Positions 39,017 through 47,658 of a stretch of 64,000 nt of DNA are shown here, piece by piece (within the stretch, counting starts at the first letter, position 1; every line of letters begins with the position of its first letter). The DNA is from JADMIH01 sp036399775. GTDB lineage: Bacteria > Chloroflexota > Chloroflexia > QHBQ01 > JADMIH01. The notes under the pieces were generated by a model that was not told the origin of the DNA, searched no databases, and saw nothing but the letters and a program-made list of their open reading frames with translations. The DNA lies in contig DASWMJ010000045.1 of assembly GCA_036399775.1 (NCBI GenBank), positions 1-64,000 on the forward strand, written 5' to 3'. Both the position numbers and the translations under genes were made by a program.

Positions 39017-39178
39017 TTAGACGTCCAAATTCCGCACATTGTTAGCATGCGTCTGGATGAACCTGCGGCGGGGGGCTACCACGTTGCCCATACTGTAGGC
39101 CCATATCTCCTGCTTGCCGCTTGCTACCCTGTAGAGGGGCGGCTAGCCGAAGAAGTGGTTGGCAAGCTGCGTGGTTAG
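39017..39178. pseudogene. Chimeric scrap: gyrB 3'-end pieces joined to an LLM oxidoreductase 3' end
   Basis: 39017-39091 (minus strand) matches the gyrB end at 44003-44077, and 39093-39143 matches 44265-44316, so 187 bases of gyrB are missing. 39143-39178 (plus strand) encodes LAEEVVGKLRG-stop, the same peptide as the end of the LLM gene at 26331-26366 but with different codons. The gyrB end also shows synonymous changes next to identical stretches of about 47 and 52 bases. It cannot encode a working protein. Confidence 0.8.
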
Positions 39179-39298
39179 CAGGTGATGACACTGCTTAGGG
39201 CAGACCCAGATATCTACTCAGCCTGTACTTGTGCTGGAGGACGAAGCGGGCGTCAGGCACGCCTATCGGCTTACTTTATAACATTTGCTAACTACATG

Positions 39299-39307
39299 TG
39301 GTATAAT
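39299..39307 (+). promoter_or_regulatory. Extended -10 promoter of the lspA-like operon
   Basis: TGG followed by TATAAT (39302-39307). The predicted leader to 39477 is about 165 bases; it contains a CAGGC/GCCTG hairpin and a 19-codon frame (39424-39483) whose stop overlaps the lspA ATG. Confidence 0.5.
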
Positions 39308-39476
39308 AAGCGGGATAGATGATATAAGACCATACTGCCTTTTATTATACTGATTGAAGATTCCATTACAGATAATATTCTGGTACCAGGCAGGCTATCA
39401 GGCTTCGCCTGGTTTGCCGGGATATGAGCAGTCAGACTAAAACAGAGATCCCTTCTAGTAAGCAGGATGTTCTGAA

Positions 39477-39902
39477 ATGGTAGGATTACTATTGATGCTC
39501 GTTCTGGTAGCATCAGCCGATCAGTTTAGCAAATGGCTCGTGACAAGCCGGTGCATTGATCGAGACTTGCCCTCCAGAAAAGCAGTGCCCGTGCGGATAC
39601 GGCTCGTTACTAATCGAAAACTTCCCATAGGTTCAGCACAAAACAAGCACGTATTGTTGGCCTTATGGATTGTCCTGGTTCTCAGCATCATAATCATAGC
39701 TCAGTTTGGGCCACTGTTCCGATCTGCGATGGCCCAGGTCGGGCTGGGGATCGCCCTCGGTGGCTCAATGGGCAACCTCTGTGACATACTGTGGCGCAAG
39801 GGTGTTGTAGATTTTATTGACTTGCGTATCTGGCCGCTATTCAACCTGGCCGACGCGTCTATCGTTGCAGGCGTGGCTCTGGCTCTGCTTTACATATATT
39901 AA
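39477..39902 (+). CDS. LspA-like (signal peptidase II) protein
   Basis: 141 residues, slightly short for LspA. DQFSKW (TM1 Asp15), GGSMGNLCD with Asp103 and FIDL, and FNLADASI with Asp126 preserve the aspartate dyad of lipoprotein signal peptidase. The NxGxAFG loop is degenerate (NRKLPIGSA). Four membrane segments are expected. AGGA lies upstream of the ATG. It is most likely a specialised second LspA, because it sits with an Lgt-like protein and a probable lipoprotein. Confidence 0.85.
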   Translation: MVGLLLMLVLVASADQFSKWLVTSRCIDRDLPSRKAVPVRIRLVTNRKLPIGSAQNKHVLLALWIVLVLSIIIIAQFGPLFRSAMAQVGLGIALGGSMGNLCDILWRKGVVDFIDLRIWPLFNLADASIVAGVALALLYIY

Positions 39903-39944
39903 TATTACCTTCTGGTGTGGTATGGGGCTAGCGTGGGAGGTTCT

Positions 39945-40685
39945 ATGCGTCGCGTCCTATTCAAGCAGTGGGGTATCCAGGTATACAGCTATCCGGCTAT
40001 GCTCTACCTGGGGCTGGTGTTTGGCTTTGTAGCCGGAAACTATGCCGCCAACATCGCGCACCTGAACTCGGCACGCGTCTTTCTGGCTACCCTTGTGCTT
40101 CTCATACCTGCTTTAGTAGGGGCCAGGCTCCTTTTTGTGCTGTCCCACTGGCAGATCTACCGCAACGACCCGGCACGGATATGGCGGCAGTCAGAGGGTG
40201 GAGCAGCAATGTATGGCGGCGTCCCTCTGTTCTTGCTTGTTTCACTACCCCTTCTGCTCGCATTGCAGATTCCGTTCGGTGCCTTTTGGGATGTCTCAAC
40301 ATTCACCATCCTTGTTGCTATGATGATCGCCCGCGTCGGATGCCTGCTCAATGGGTGTTGTTCAGGGCGGGCGTGGGCTGGGCCGCTAGCTATCTATCTG
40401 CCAAACCAACTGGGCATATGGCAAAAACGCGTACCAACTCAACTCCTGGAAATCGGCCTCGCCTCTGTTCTGCTGGCCGGAGCCGTATTGCTATGGGGCC
40501 ATTTACCATTCAGCGGCGCGCTTTTCCTTTATCTGATGGCGGGCTATGGTGCCGGTCGCTTCGCGCTTGAGTTCACCCGCGAAAACCAGGCAAGGCTGGT
40601 GGGCAACATGACTCTTCATCAGGCCATCTCTGTTGCGTTAGTCGCCTCTTCCCTGACTATCTTGCTGGTAGCCTGGCCCAGGTAA
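39945..40685 (+). CDS. Prolipoprotein diacylglyceryl transferase (Lgt) family protein
   Basis: 246 residues, about seven membrane segments. Family features are VYSYPAMLYLGLVFGF, GARLLFVL, the EGGAAMYGG loop (equivalent of the Lgt HGG region, but without its His) and ARVGCLLNGCCSGRAW, plus PTQLLEIGLA and GRFALEFTRENQ. True Lgt adds diacylglycerol to the lipobox Cys. The NGCCSG and YGG variants mark a divergent subgroup whose activity needs proof. GGGAGG precedes the ATG; 42 bases after the lspA-like gene. Confidence 0.82.
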   Translation: MRRVLFKQWGIQVYSYPAMLYLGLVFGFVAGNYAANIAHLNSARVFLATLVLLIPALVGARLLFVLSHWQIYRNDPARIWRQSEGGAAMYGGVPLFLLVSLPLLLALQIPFGAFWDVSTFTILVAMMIARVGCLLNGCCSGRAWAGPLAIYLPNQLGIWQKRVPTQLLEIGLASVLLAGAVLLWGHLPFSGALFLYLMAGYGAGRFALEFTRENQARLVGNMTLHQAISVALVASSLTILLVAWPR

Positions 40686-40782
40686 GTACCGCGCCGGCAG
40701 CATCTGAATTATGGTTGATTGGTTATGTGCCCAGGTATGCATAACCTGGCCCCAAGTGAGTGACATTGGAGGGATTAAACAG

Positions 40783-41334
40783 ATGGTTGACTGGTTTGTC
40801 GTACTGATAGCGTTGTTTTCACTGCCCGTTGTGTTGCTGTTTGTTTTTGTCGGCTGTGGCGTGGGGGCGCCGCAACCTACCACCGTTACGGTTAATACAA
40901 TAGTAAGGCTCGCTCTCAGATTCGACCCTGCGGTTGTAGAGGTTACCCAGGTGCGATTCGACATCAGCCGCGTCAATGGTACGACCGAAACCGACCAAGT
41001 GGATATCACAAGCAACGGCTCCATCAACCCCATGACGCTGAATACAGGTACGCTGAGTGGTTATGACAGCCCTATGAGCGTACCTGGAACATACCAGCTT
41101 CGCATTTCAATGCCCCACCCCGGCAACTGGACCGTCAGTTGCCATGCCACATATCGACTCGTGCCTCCAGGGATGGGAGAGGGAGTCCTGGACGGAACTC
41201 CATTTATGAGTCCAGTGTCTGCTACCGTCACTTACCCTGCTGATGTGGTGATTAGCCCGGACCCGGCGGACAGGGTGTTCAGTTGGACTATTACTTCCGA
41301 CCCCTTGCGGATTAGTCAGTTATTTAACTACTAA
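40783..41334 (+). CDS. Putative lipoprotein, unknown function
   Basis: 183 residues. A hydrophobic N-terminal signal (WFVVLIALFSLPVVLLFVFVGC) ends at Cys25, a weak lipobox (FVG-C, with Phe at -3). The mature part is beta-rich and contains two candidate Ig-like stretches. No family recognised. GGAGG is ten bases before the ATG. The upstream LspA-like and Lgt-like genes suggest it is their substrate; this is an inference. Confidence 0.72.
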   Translation: MVDWFVVLIALFSLPVVLLFVFVGCGVGAPQPTTVTVNTIVRLALRFDPAVVEVTQVRFDISRVNGTTETDQVDITSNGSINPMTLNTGTLSGYDSPMSVPGTYQLRISMPHPGNWTVSCHATYRLVPPGMGEGVLDGTPFMSPVSATVTYPADVVISPDPADRVFSWTITSDPLRISQLFNY

Positions 41335-41383
41335 TGAGTAAAGTAGCCTCGCCAGGGCCAATCGCCAGAGGAGAACAACAGCT

Positions 41384-43897
41384 ATGACCAATCCTTTGAC
41401 CGGCGACTTCGACGTGGCAGCCCAATTTAGCCTGTCCACGATCAACCGCGTACTGGCTGCTGTACACGCCAAAGGCGATCCCGGTCCCGGCGCCGCTCAA
41501 CCAACGTTCTTACACAGCGTTTCGGTTCGCATTGATGATAGCTATCAAGGTTCCGGCGATCCGATCCCAAGGGATCAACGTACCGGAGTACGTGGCGTGG
41601 CAGAGCTACAGGTTTCTACGCTCAACCTTTCGCTACCTCCGGGTCCGAGCGGCTCAAGGGTCACTATCAACTGCAATGTAATGGGGCACTTCATACCGTC
41701 GCCGGGTAGTCCTGAAATGCCTGAGTTCATCCACGGCGACGTTGCGGCGACTGTGAATCTGGACCGGGTAGTAACTCCGGGTATAGGGGAATTGATTGAC
41801 GTGCGCCTCAGTGACCTGGCCGTCGGTGATGTAACCTTCAGGCCTGATGTCGCCCTGCCCCTGCCGGAGGACCAGGAACTCCGGGCAAACGCTGTAGTAC
41901 GTAATTTTCTCAAGACGGGCTTTGAACCGGTGACTTTGAGCTTCCGGCTGCCGGAGGGTATCCATGGGATGCAGATCAAGACGGTTCCGGACGGCACACC
42001 CTCTGCGATGAACTTGCTCCTAAACCTTCAGACCAGGGCCATGGTCGGTGTCACACCTGCGGAACTCTTCGTGCGCAATGACTTCGCAGTCGCGGTCGGC
42101 CTAGACTTTCTTGTGCGAACGTTACGAGATGCCGCGAACGCCGCCGTCACCGCCGGTACATTCAGCCCGAACTTCAGGGTCGTATGGGGTCCGTGGGATC
42201 TGGTTAGTTACGACGTATCCATAGACCTGAACAGCCTGAATCTCAGCCTGGGTGACTTCACGCTGCCTGGTGGCGCCAGGGTAAATGGAGTGGTCAGACT
42301 GACAATCAACGGCCATGCCAGGCAGACGTCATTCATCGGGTTGGGCAGTTCTGATTTTACCGTGACGCAGTTTTTCGGGGTGGAATGTGGTGGAGAAGTA
42401 TCGCTAGATGTGCGCGGCAATACGGCGTTAAGCATGACGAACCCTTTGCTCAATGTATTCTCAGGCCTCTTCTCCGGTGGGCTGGCCGAGCAACGCGACA
42501 GTATAAGGGAGCAGGTAAATAGGCAAATGCGGGCAATGATGGGCCGCATGAACCTGGGGGCTATACTAGGAGATTCCCTCAACATTGCCGTATCAGGTAC
42601 CACACTTACAGGTTGCGAGGTTCGACCTGGCGGCCTGATTCTGCACCACACGATCAGATTGGGCAACCTGGGTGCGCCACGTGCAACCTTCAGGCACGGC
42701 AGTTACCTGCCGATAACGCACGAAGTTCAGTTAAACGCGCTGAACAGTTGGATTCCTGGAGGCACAGTCACCGAGTACAGATGGGTCTTTAGCGCGTCTG
42801 AGATCAGTACCGATGCGCATAGGTTTGTCAAGAAGGCACCCGAGGATAGAGACTCCCTGGCGCAATGGTGCCTACGAGTGAGTGGTACGCGTGCAGGCTC
42901 GGCAGGAGGAACTACAACCGTCTCCAGTGCTAACTGCCGGATAGCATACTTTCCATTTCTGGATCCGCTGTGGATGTTGCAGGACGAGTTCATCGTCCCT
43001 GTGCGTGGCTGCTTTGACCCAACTACTCGTACAGCCCTCCTGGATATATCGCGCCCCGGCGTAGGCCAGGCATATGGAGGCAGCAACGTCGTTTTGAACT
43101 TCACGGACCCTCAATATGGCGCGGACCTATCTAGGACCGGCCAGGTACTGGCTGAAGCTCTCTCTAAGAGCAGCAAGACAGGCAGTGCCCTCGCCATAGT
43201 TGCTGTGCTGCCGAGCGGACAGTGGGAGAAGGCTCAACCTCCGTCTCTGCAAGTTGAGAATACGACCTTGATCCTTACCGAAGATTATACGGGCGGTTGG
43301 AGTCGCGCCTTCGGTGTGAAGGAAGTGCCCGCCACTTATCTCGTCAATCCGGCAGGTCAGATTGTATGGCATCAGGTTGGCCCTCTCGACGCTGACACTC
43401 TGAGTCAGGCCTTAAGCCAGCACTTGGTGGAGGGCGGCAAGATATCATGGCAAACTCCTCGGCTGGCAGTATCAGAAGGCCAACCTGCGCCCGATTTTCT
43501 GTTCGAATACTCACCAGGGAGGCAATTGGCGCTGCGCAAACTGCGGGGACGGGCGGTCCTTCTCGCCTTCTGGACTTCCTGGTCCGCTCCCAGCCTCGAT
43601 GAGCTACTCTATCTCCAGCAAGCACACAAAAAACTATCCGACGATGGGACCGTAATTCTTGCTATTAATGATGGTGAAGTGCCAGAGATCGCACGTGCTG
43701 TCTTTAAAGAGCATGATTTTGACTTTCCCCTGATCACCGATATCGATCGCCGCATATCCAAAGCCTACGGCATAACTTGCTGGCCGACAAGCGTCTTCCT
43801 GGATGAAGCGGGTCAAGTCAGTGGCAGTCATTTTGGGATAACCCCGCAAGATGAGGCATTCCTTCTTTCCCAGGCAAAACTAAAGGCGACCCAATGA
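41384..43897 (+). CDS. Large protein with novel N-terminal region and two CxxC-less thioredoxin folds
   Basis: 837 residues, no signal peptide. Residues 1-~560 are unfamiliar: long beta-rich segments with an amphipathic helix (QRDSIREQVNRQMRAMMGRM), somewhat reminiscent of lipid-binding TULIP folds. Residues ~570-685 look like a thioredoxin fold (VPATYLVNPAGQIVWHQVG). Residues ~700-837 are TlpA/redoxin-like (GQPAPDFLF, AVLLAFWTSWSAPS, cis-Pro WPTSVFLDEAG). The redox CxxC position reads SAPS, so disulfide chemistry is unlikely. 49 bases after the lipoprotein gene. Confidence 0.75.
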   Translation: MTNPLTGDFDVAAQFSLSTINRVLAAVHAKGDPGPGAAQPTFLHSVSVRIDDSYQGSGDPIPRDQRTGVRGVAELQVSTLNLSLPPGPSGSRVTINCNVMGHFIPSPGSPEMPEFIHGDVAATVNLDRVVTPGIGELIDVRLSDLAVGDVTFRPDVALPLPEDQELRANAVVRNFLKTGFEPVTLSFRLPEGIHGMQIKTVPDGTPSAMNLLLNLQTRAMVGVTPAELFVRNDFAVAVGLDFLVRTLRDAANAAVTAGTFSPNFRVVWGPWDLVSYDVSIDLNSLNLSLGDFTLPGGARVNGVVRLTINGHARQTSFIGLGSSDFTVTQFFGVECGGEVSLDVRGNTALSMTNPLLNVFSGLFSGGLAEQRDSIREQVNRQMRAMMGRMNLGAILGDSLNIAVSGTTLTGCEVRPGGLILHHTIRLGNLGAPRATFRHGSYLPITHEVQLNALNSWIPGGTVTEYRWVFSASEISTDAHRFVKKAPEDRDSLAQWCLRVSGTRAGSAGGTTTVSSANCRIAYFPFLDPLWMLQDEFIVPVRGCFDPTTRTALLDISRPGVGQAYGGSNVVLNFTDPQYGADLSRTGQVLAEALSKSSKTGSALAIVAVLPSGQWEKAQPPSLQVENTTLILTEDYTGGWSRAFGVKEVPATYLVNPAGQIVWHQVGPLDADTLSQALSQHLVEGGKISWQTPRLAVSEGQPAPDFLFEYSPGRQLALRKLRGRAVLLAFWTSWSAPSLDELLYLQQAHKKLSDDGTVILAINDGEVPEIARAVFKEHDFDFPLITDIDRRISKAYGITCWPTSVFLDEAGQVSGSHFGITPQDEAFLLSQAKLKATQ

Positions 43898-44002
43898 AAT
43901 AGGATTCATCAAGCCGCCCTGCTTCCAATACAGCTCTGGCACATGGGCCAGTTTCACACATTATATGTGAAACCCTCTATCCCGAATAAGGCTACAACAA
44001 AG

Positions 44003-45910
44003 CTAAACGTCCAGATTCCGCACATTCTTGGCATGCGTCTGGATGAACCTGCGGCGGGGGGCTACCACGTTGCCCATCAGCATGTCGAAGGTCTCGTCGG
44101 CTACCATCGCGTCGTCTACGGTTACCTGCCCCAGGGTGCGCGTCTCCGGGTTCATGGTGGTCTCCCAGAGTTGCTCGGCGTTCATCTCGCCCAGACCCTT
44201 GTACCTCTGGAGCGTCACCTTCTCCTTGCCGATCTGCTTCATCGCGTCCTTCAGTTGCTCGTCGCTGTAGGCCCATATCTCCTGCTTGCCGCTTGCTACC
44301 CTGTAGAGGGGCGGCTGGCCGATGTAGAGGTAGCCCTCTGAGATCAGCTTGGGCATGTGGCGGAAGAAGAAGGTCAGCAGGAGGGTGCGGATGTGGCTGC
44401 CGTCCACGTCGGCGTCGGTCATGATGATGATGCGGTGGTAGCGCAGCCTGCTGGAGTCCCACAGGTCCGAGATGCCCGCGCCCAGGGCGGTGATGAGTGT
44501 CTTGATCTCCTCGTTGCCCAGCATCTTGTCGAGGCGGGCCTTCTCCACGTTCAGGATTTTGCCGCGCAGGGGCAATACCGCCTGCGTGCGCCTGTCGCGG
44601 CCCTGCTTGGCCGTGCCACCCGCGCTCACGCCCTCCACTATATATAGCTCAGAACGCGCCGGGTCCCTCTCCGAGCAGTCGGCCAGCTTGCCGGGCAGGG
44701 TGGAGCTTTCGCCCGCGTTCTTGCGTACCACGTCACGCGCCTTGCGGGCAGCGTCACGCGCCCTAGCGGCTGTCAGCGACTTCTCGATGATGCGCCGCGC
44801 GTCGGAAGGGTTCTCCTCAAGGTACTGCATCAGCCCTTCGTTGGTGGCCTGCTCGGCCAGCGTCTTGATCTCGGTGTTGTTCAGCTTGCCTTTGGTCTGG
44901 CCCTCGAACTGCGGGTTGCTCAGCCGCACGGACACGATGGCGGTCAGACCCTCGCGCACGTCGTCGCCGGTCAGGTTGCTGTCGCTCTCCTTGAGGATGT
45001 TGGCTTTGCGTGCGTAGTCGTTCAGCGTGCGGGTGAGTGCGCCCCGGAAGCCTGTCAGGTGCGTGCCGCCGTCAACGGTATGGATGTTGTTTGCGAAGGA
45101 GAATACCGATTCCGAGAAGGTGTCGTTGTATTGGAGGGAGATTTCAACCGAGTTGGTGCCCACCTTGCGCTCGATGTAGATAGGGTCGTGGTGCATCACC
45201 TTGCGGTTCTTGTTCAGGTGGCGCACGAAGCTCATCACGCCGCCCTCGAAGTAGAAGGTAAGCTCGTTTTCTTTGCCTGGTCTCTCGTCGCGGAAGCTGA
45301 GGCGTAGACCCTTGTTCAGGTAACACATCTCGCGGAAGCGTTGCGCCAGGGTGTCGTACTCGTAGTCGGCTACCTCAAATATCTGCGGGTCGGCCTTGAA
45401 CACGGTCAGCGTGCCTGTCTCGTCCGTCTTGCCTATGGCTTTGACGGGGGCTTTCGCCTTGCCGCGCTCGTACTCCTGCATGAAGACTTTGCCCTTCTGG
45501 CGTACCTCCACGCGGCACCACTCGGAGAGGGCGTTCACCACCGACGCGCCCACGCCATGCAGGCCGCCCGACTGCACGTATGCCCCGCTGTCGAACTTGC
45601 CGCCCGCGTGGAGGGTGGTCATGACCACCTCCAGCGCCGACACGCCCATCTTGGGGTGCATATCAACGGGGATACCGCGCGCGTAGTCGCGCACCGACAC
45701 GCTGCCGTCGGCACCTATCTTGATGTCAATGCGATTGCCGTGCCCCTGCATCGCCTCGTCAACCGAGTTGTCTACTATCTCATATACAAGGTGGTGCAGG
45801 CCATGCACGTCCGTGCCGCCGATATACATACCGGGGCGCTTGCGTACAGGCTCAAGACCTTCAAGGACCTCTATACTCTTGGCATCATAAGCTTTGTTCG
45901 TGGTTACCAA
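44003..45910 (-). CDS. gyrB: DNA gyrase subunit B
   Basis: 635 residues. ATPase motifs LEPVRKRPGMYIG, EIVDNSVDEA and SGGLHGVGASVVNALS; TOPRIM EGVSAGGTAKQGRDR with RIIIMTDADVDGSHIRTLL; C-terminal RRRFIQTHAKNVRNLDV. The start is TTG 45910 with a strong GGAGG nine bases upstream. The TOPRIM Glu (E426) is kept, but the next-but-one residue is Val (V428) where most gyrases have Asp (EGDSAGG; Asp426 in E. coli). gyrA is not adjacent. Confidence 0.96.
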   Translation of the reverse strand: MVTTNKAYDAKSIEVLEGLEPVRKRPGMYIGGTDVHGLHHLVYEIVDNSVDEAMQGHGNRIDIKIGADGSVSVRDYARGIPVDMHPKMGVSALEVVMTTLHAGGKFDSGAYVQSGGLHGVGASVVNALSEWCRVEVRQKGKVFMQEYERGKAKAPVKAIGKTDETGTLTVFKADPQIFEVADYEYDTLAQRFREMCYLNKGLRLSFRDERPGKENELTFYFEGGVMSFVRHLNKNRKVMHHDPIYIERKVGTNSVEISLQYNDTFSESVFSFANNIHTVDGGTHLTGFRGALTRTLNDYARKANILKESDSNLTGDDVREGLTAIVSVRLSNPQFEGQTKGKLNNTEIKTLAEQATNEGLMQYLEENPSDARRIIEKSLTAARARDAARKARDVVRKNAGESSTLPGKLADCSERDPARSELYIVEGVSAGGTAKQGRDRRTQAVLPLRGKILNVEKARLDKMLGNEEIKTLITALGAGISDLWDSSRLRYHRIIIMTDADVDGSHIRTLLLTFFFRHMPKLISEGYLYIGQPPLYRVASGKQEIWAYSDEQLKDAMKQIGKEKVTLQRYKGLGEMNAEQLWETTMNPETRTLGQVTVDDAMVADETFDMLMGNVVAPRRRFIQTHAKNVRNLDV

Positions 45911-45934
45911 CTCTCTAAACCTCCGTCACGCGCG

Positions 45935-45943
45935 TTATCCACA
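45935..45943. promoter_or_regulatory. Consensus DnaA-box-like sequence in the gyrB leader
   Basis: TTATCCACA, identical to the E. coli DnaA-box consensus, within the 5' leader of gyrB. I found only one, so it does not by itself mark an origin. Confidence 0.35.
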
Positions 45944-45968
45944 ATCTGAGTCATCTCTCGACATAACA

Positions 45969-45977
45969 ATTATACCA
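45969..45977 (-). promoter_or_regulatory. Extended -10 promoter of gyrB
   Basis: On the minus strand TGG is followed by TATAAT. The hexamer ends 58 bases before the TTG start. No convincing -35. Confidence 0.6.
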
Positions 45978-46173
45978 CATCTTGCATTATTTTGCATTCA
46001 TTTACAGCACACAAGTTCTATGATTGACGCTATAGTTGGCCCGAATCCAACCGCCAAGACGCAAAGACGCCAAGAGTCTTGTTGTTTGGATTTCAGCCCG
46101 AACAAAAAGGGGTCTCTTCAAGTAGTAATAGCAGAAGGCCTTCAAACAAGACAACCTGTAGGGAGAACCAATT

Positions 46174-46716
46174 ATGGAGGAACGTGAAGCCGTTGCCAGG
46201 CTGAAGCGGGGCGACGTTAGCGGGCTTGAGGCGCTGGTGCGGCTCTACCAGGTGCAGGCACTGGACGCCGCTTACCTGATTAGCCGAGATTACGCGCTGG
46301 CTGAGGACATCGTGCAAGCTGCCTTCCTGCGTGCCTATGAGCGCATCCACCAGTTCGACGGCACGCGGCCCTTCGGCCCCTGGTTCCTCCGCAGCGTGGT
46401 CAACAGCACGCTCACTGCCGTAACCAACCGGCGCGACATCTCTTTAGAAGCACAGTCGGACCAGGCAGGCGAGGCGGTGGACCTCCCCAGCCCCGACCCT
46501 GGCCTCGAAGAGATGTTGGAGGCGGCGGAGACGCGGGAAGAGATCGTGGCGGCCCTGGACAGGCTGTCGCCGGGGCAACGCGCCGCTATCGTGATGCGCT
46601 ACTACCTCGACCTGAGTGATGCTGAAGTATCGCACAAGCTGGATATACCGGCAGGCACCGTCAGGAGGCGGCTGCACGACGCTCGACAGCGCCTTCGCCG
46701 CCTCCTTGCTACATGA
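46174..46716 (+). CDS. ECF RNA polymerase sigma factor
   Basis: 180 residues. Region 2 is AYLISRDYALAEDIVQAAFLRAYERIHQFDG and PFGPWFLRSVVNSTL; region 4 is LDRLSPGQRAAIVMRYYLDLSDAEVSHKLDIPAGTVRRRLHDARQRLRRLL. Typical ECF length and arrangement. Such factors are usually held by a membrane anti-sigma factor; the next gene product is a candidate. Confidence 0.93.
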   Translation: MEEREAVARLKRGDVSGLEALVRLYQVQALDAAYLISRDYALAEDIVQAAFLRAYERIHQFDGTRPFGPWFLRSVVNSTLTAVTNRRDISLEAQSDQAGEAVDLPSPDPGLEEMLEAAETREEIVAALDRLSPGQRAAIVMRYYLDLSDAEVSHKLDIPAGTVRRRLHDARQRLRRLLAT

Positions 46717-46770
46717 GCCACATCTGGCTTTAGACCCTGAACTACCCATATACATAGAGAGGTGAATGTG

Positions 46771-47646
46771 ATGACTAAGGAATTTGTGCGAAAAGTGATG
46801 AAAGAGGACGCGGAGAGTAACAGGCCCGGCAACCCTGACCTCTGGCCTACAGTACATGGCCGCATACCGCAAACCGAGGCGCCTCAGCTTCAATCCAGGC
46901 GGCGGTCGCCGGTGCGGCTTGGCCTTACGCCCTTTGTCCTGGCAGGCGTGCTTGTCGTGGCGCTGCTGGGGCTTGGGATATTTCTACAGGCCACCCTCAT
47001 GCAGCCTGCTCCCGTAAGCGCGGCAGAGCTACTTGCCCGCGCAGAGCAGACCACAAGTAAAGGGGGAATGCGTAGTTTCCATGGAGTGATGGTCTCGGAG
47101 CAGCGAAACAACGCGAGAGAGGAGTTCAGCAACGCACGAGAAGAGCGATGGTACCTGGCGCCGCATAGCTATCGCAGCGAGGCCCGCGTAACCACGGAGG
47201 CCGGTGAGGTAGGCGTACTGTCCTGGGTAACCAATGGCGTGACGGGCTGGAAGTACGACTCCACTATCGGAGTAGTCCAACCGTTGAACACAAAGGAGAT
47301 TAAAAGTGAGTTTGGCTCTCTAAACCTGGCGAAGTTGCTCCGTACTGATATAGTGAGATATTTCTACGACGCCCAGGTCACGGGCAGCGAGAAGGTGGGT
47401 GGCCGCACAGCCCACGTCATCGAGTTGACACTCAAACCAGAGGGGGAATGGCCTCCCAATATGTACCCGTCAGACATGGCACGTGTCAAAATGTGGGTTG
47501 ACGCGGAAGCCTTCTTCATAACCCGCTCCCAGGCGTGGGATGCGGATGGGAACCTGCTATCCACGGACCAATATGAGAGCTTCGAGATAAACGGCCCTGT
47601 AGACCCCGAAGTGTTCAACGTCCAGCCACCAGCGTCCTCGAAGTAG
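46771..47646 (+). CDS. Putative anti-sigma-like membrane protein with RseB/LolA-type domain
   Basis: 291 residues. A ~45-residue cytoplasmic part, one membrane segment (LTPFVLAGVLVVALLGLGIFLQ) and an extracytoplasmic domain (~80-285) rich in beta strands: SFHGVMVSEQ, SYRSEARV, GVTGWKYDS, AHVIELTL, RVKMWVDAEAFFITRSQAWD, a pattern shared by outer-membrane-lipoprotein-sorting/MucB-like proteins. Placed 54 bases after the sigma factor, it is the natural signal-sensing partner. ATG 46771 follows GAGAGG. Confidence 0.78.
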   Translation: MTKEFVRKVMKEDAESNRPGNPDLWPTVHGRIPQTEAPQLQSRRRSPVRLGLTPFVLAGVLVVALLGLGIFLQATLMQPAPVSAAELLARAEQTTSKGGMRSFHGVMVSEQRNNAREEFSNAREERWYLAPHSYRSEARVTTEAGEVGVLSWVTNGVTGWKYDSTIGVVQPLNTKEIKSEFGSLNLAKLLRTDIVRYFYDAQVTGSEKVGGRTAHVIELTLKPEGEWPPNMYPSDMARVKMWVDAEAFFITRSQAWDADGNLLSTDQYESFEINGPVDPEVFNVQPPASSK

Positions 47647-47658
47647 GGGGCGTGGGAC

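Noticed and set aside
39477..40685. Housekeeping lspA and lgt
   Set aside because: Possible, but the degenerate NxGxA loop and NGCCSG/YGG variants, and the linked lipoprotein and redoxin genes, favour a specialised pair; kept as an open alternative.
43943..44341. Plus-strand frame over the gyrB 3' end
   Set aside because: It is antisense to gyrB; resemblance to the frame at 38828-39178 is explained by the gyrB-derived scrap.
45935..46020. Replication origin near gyrB
   Set aside because: Only one DnaA-box match and no dnaA, dnaN or AT-rich unwinding element.
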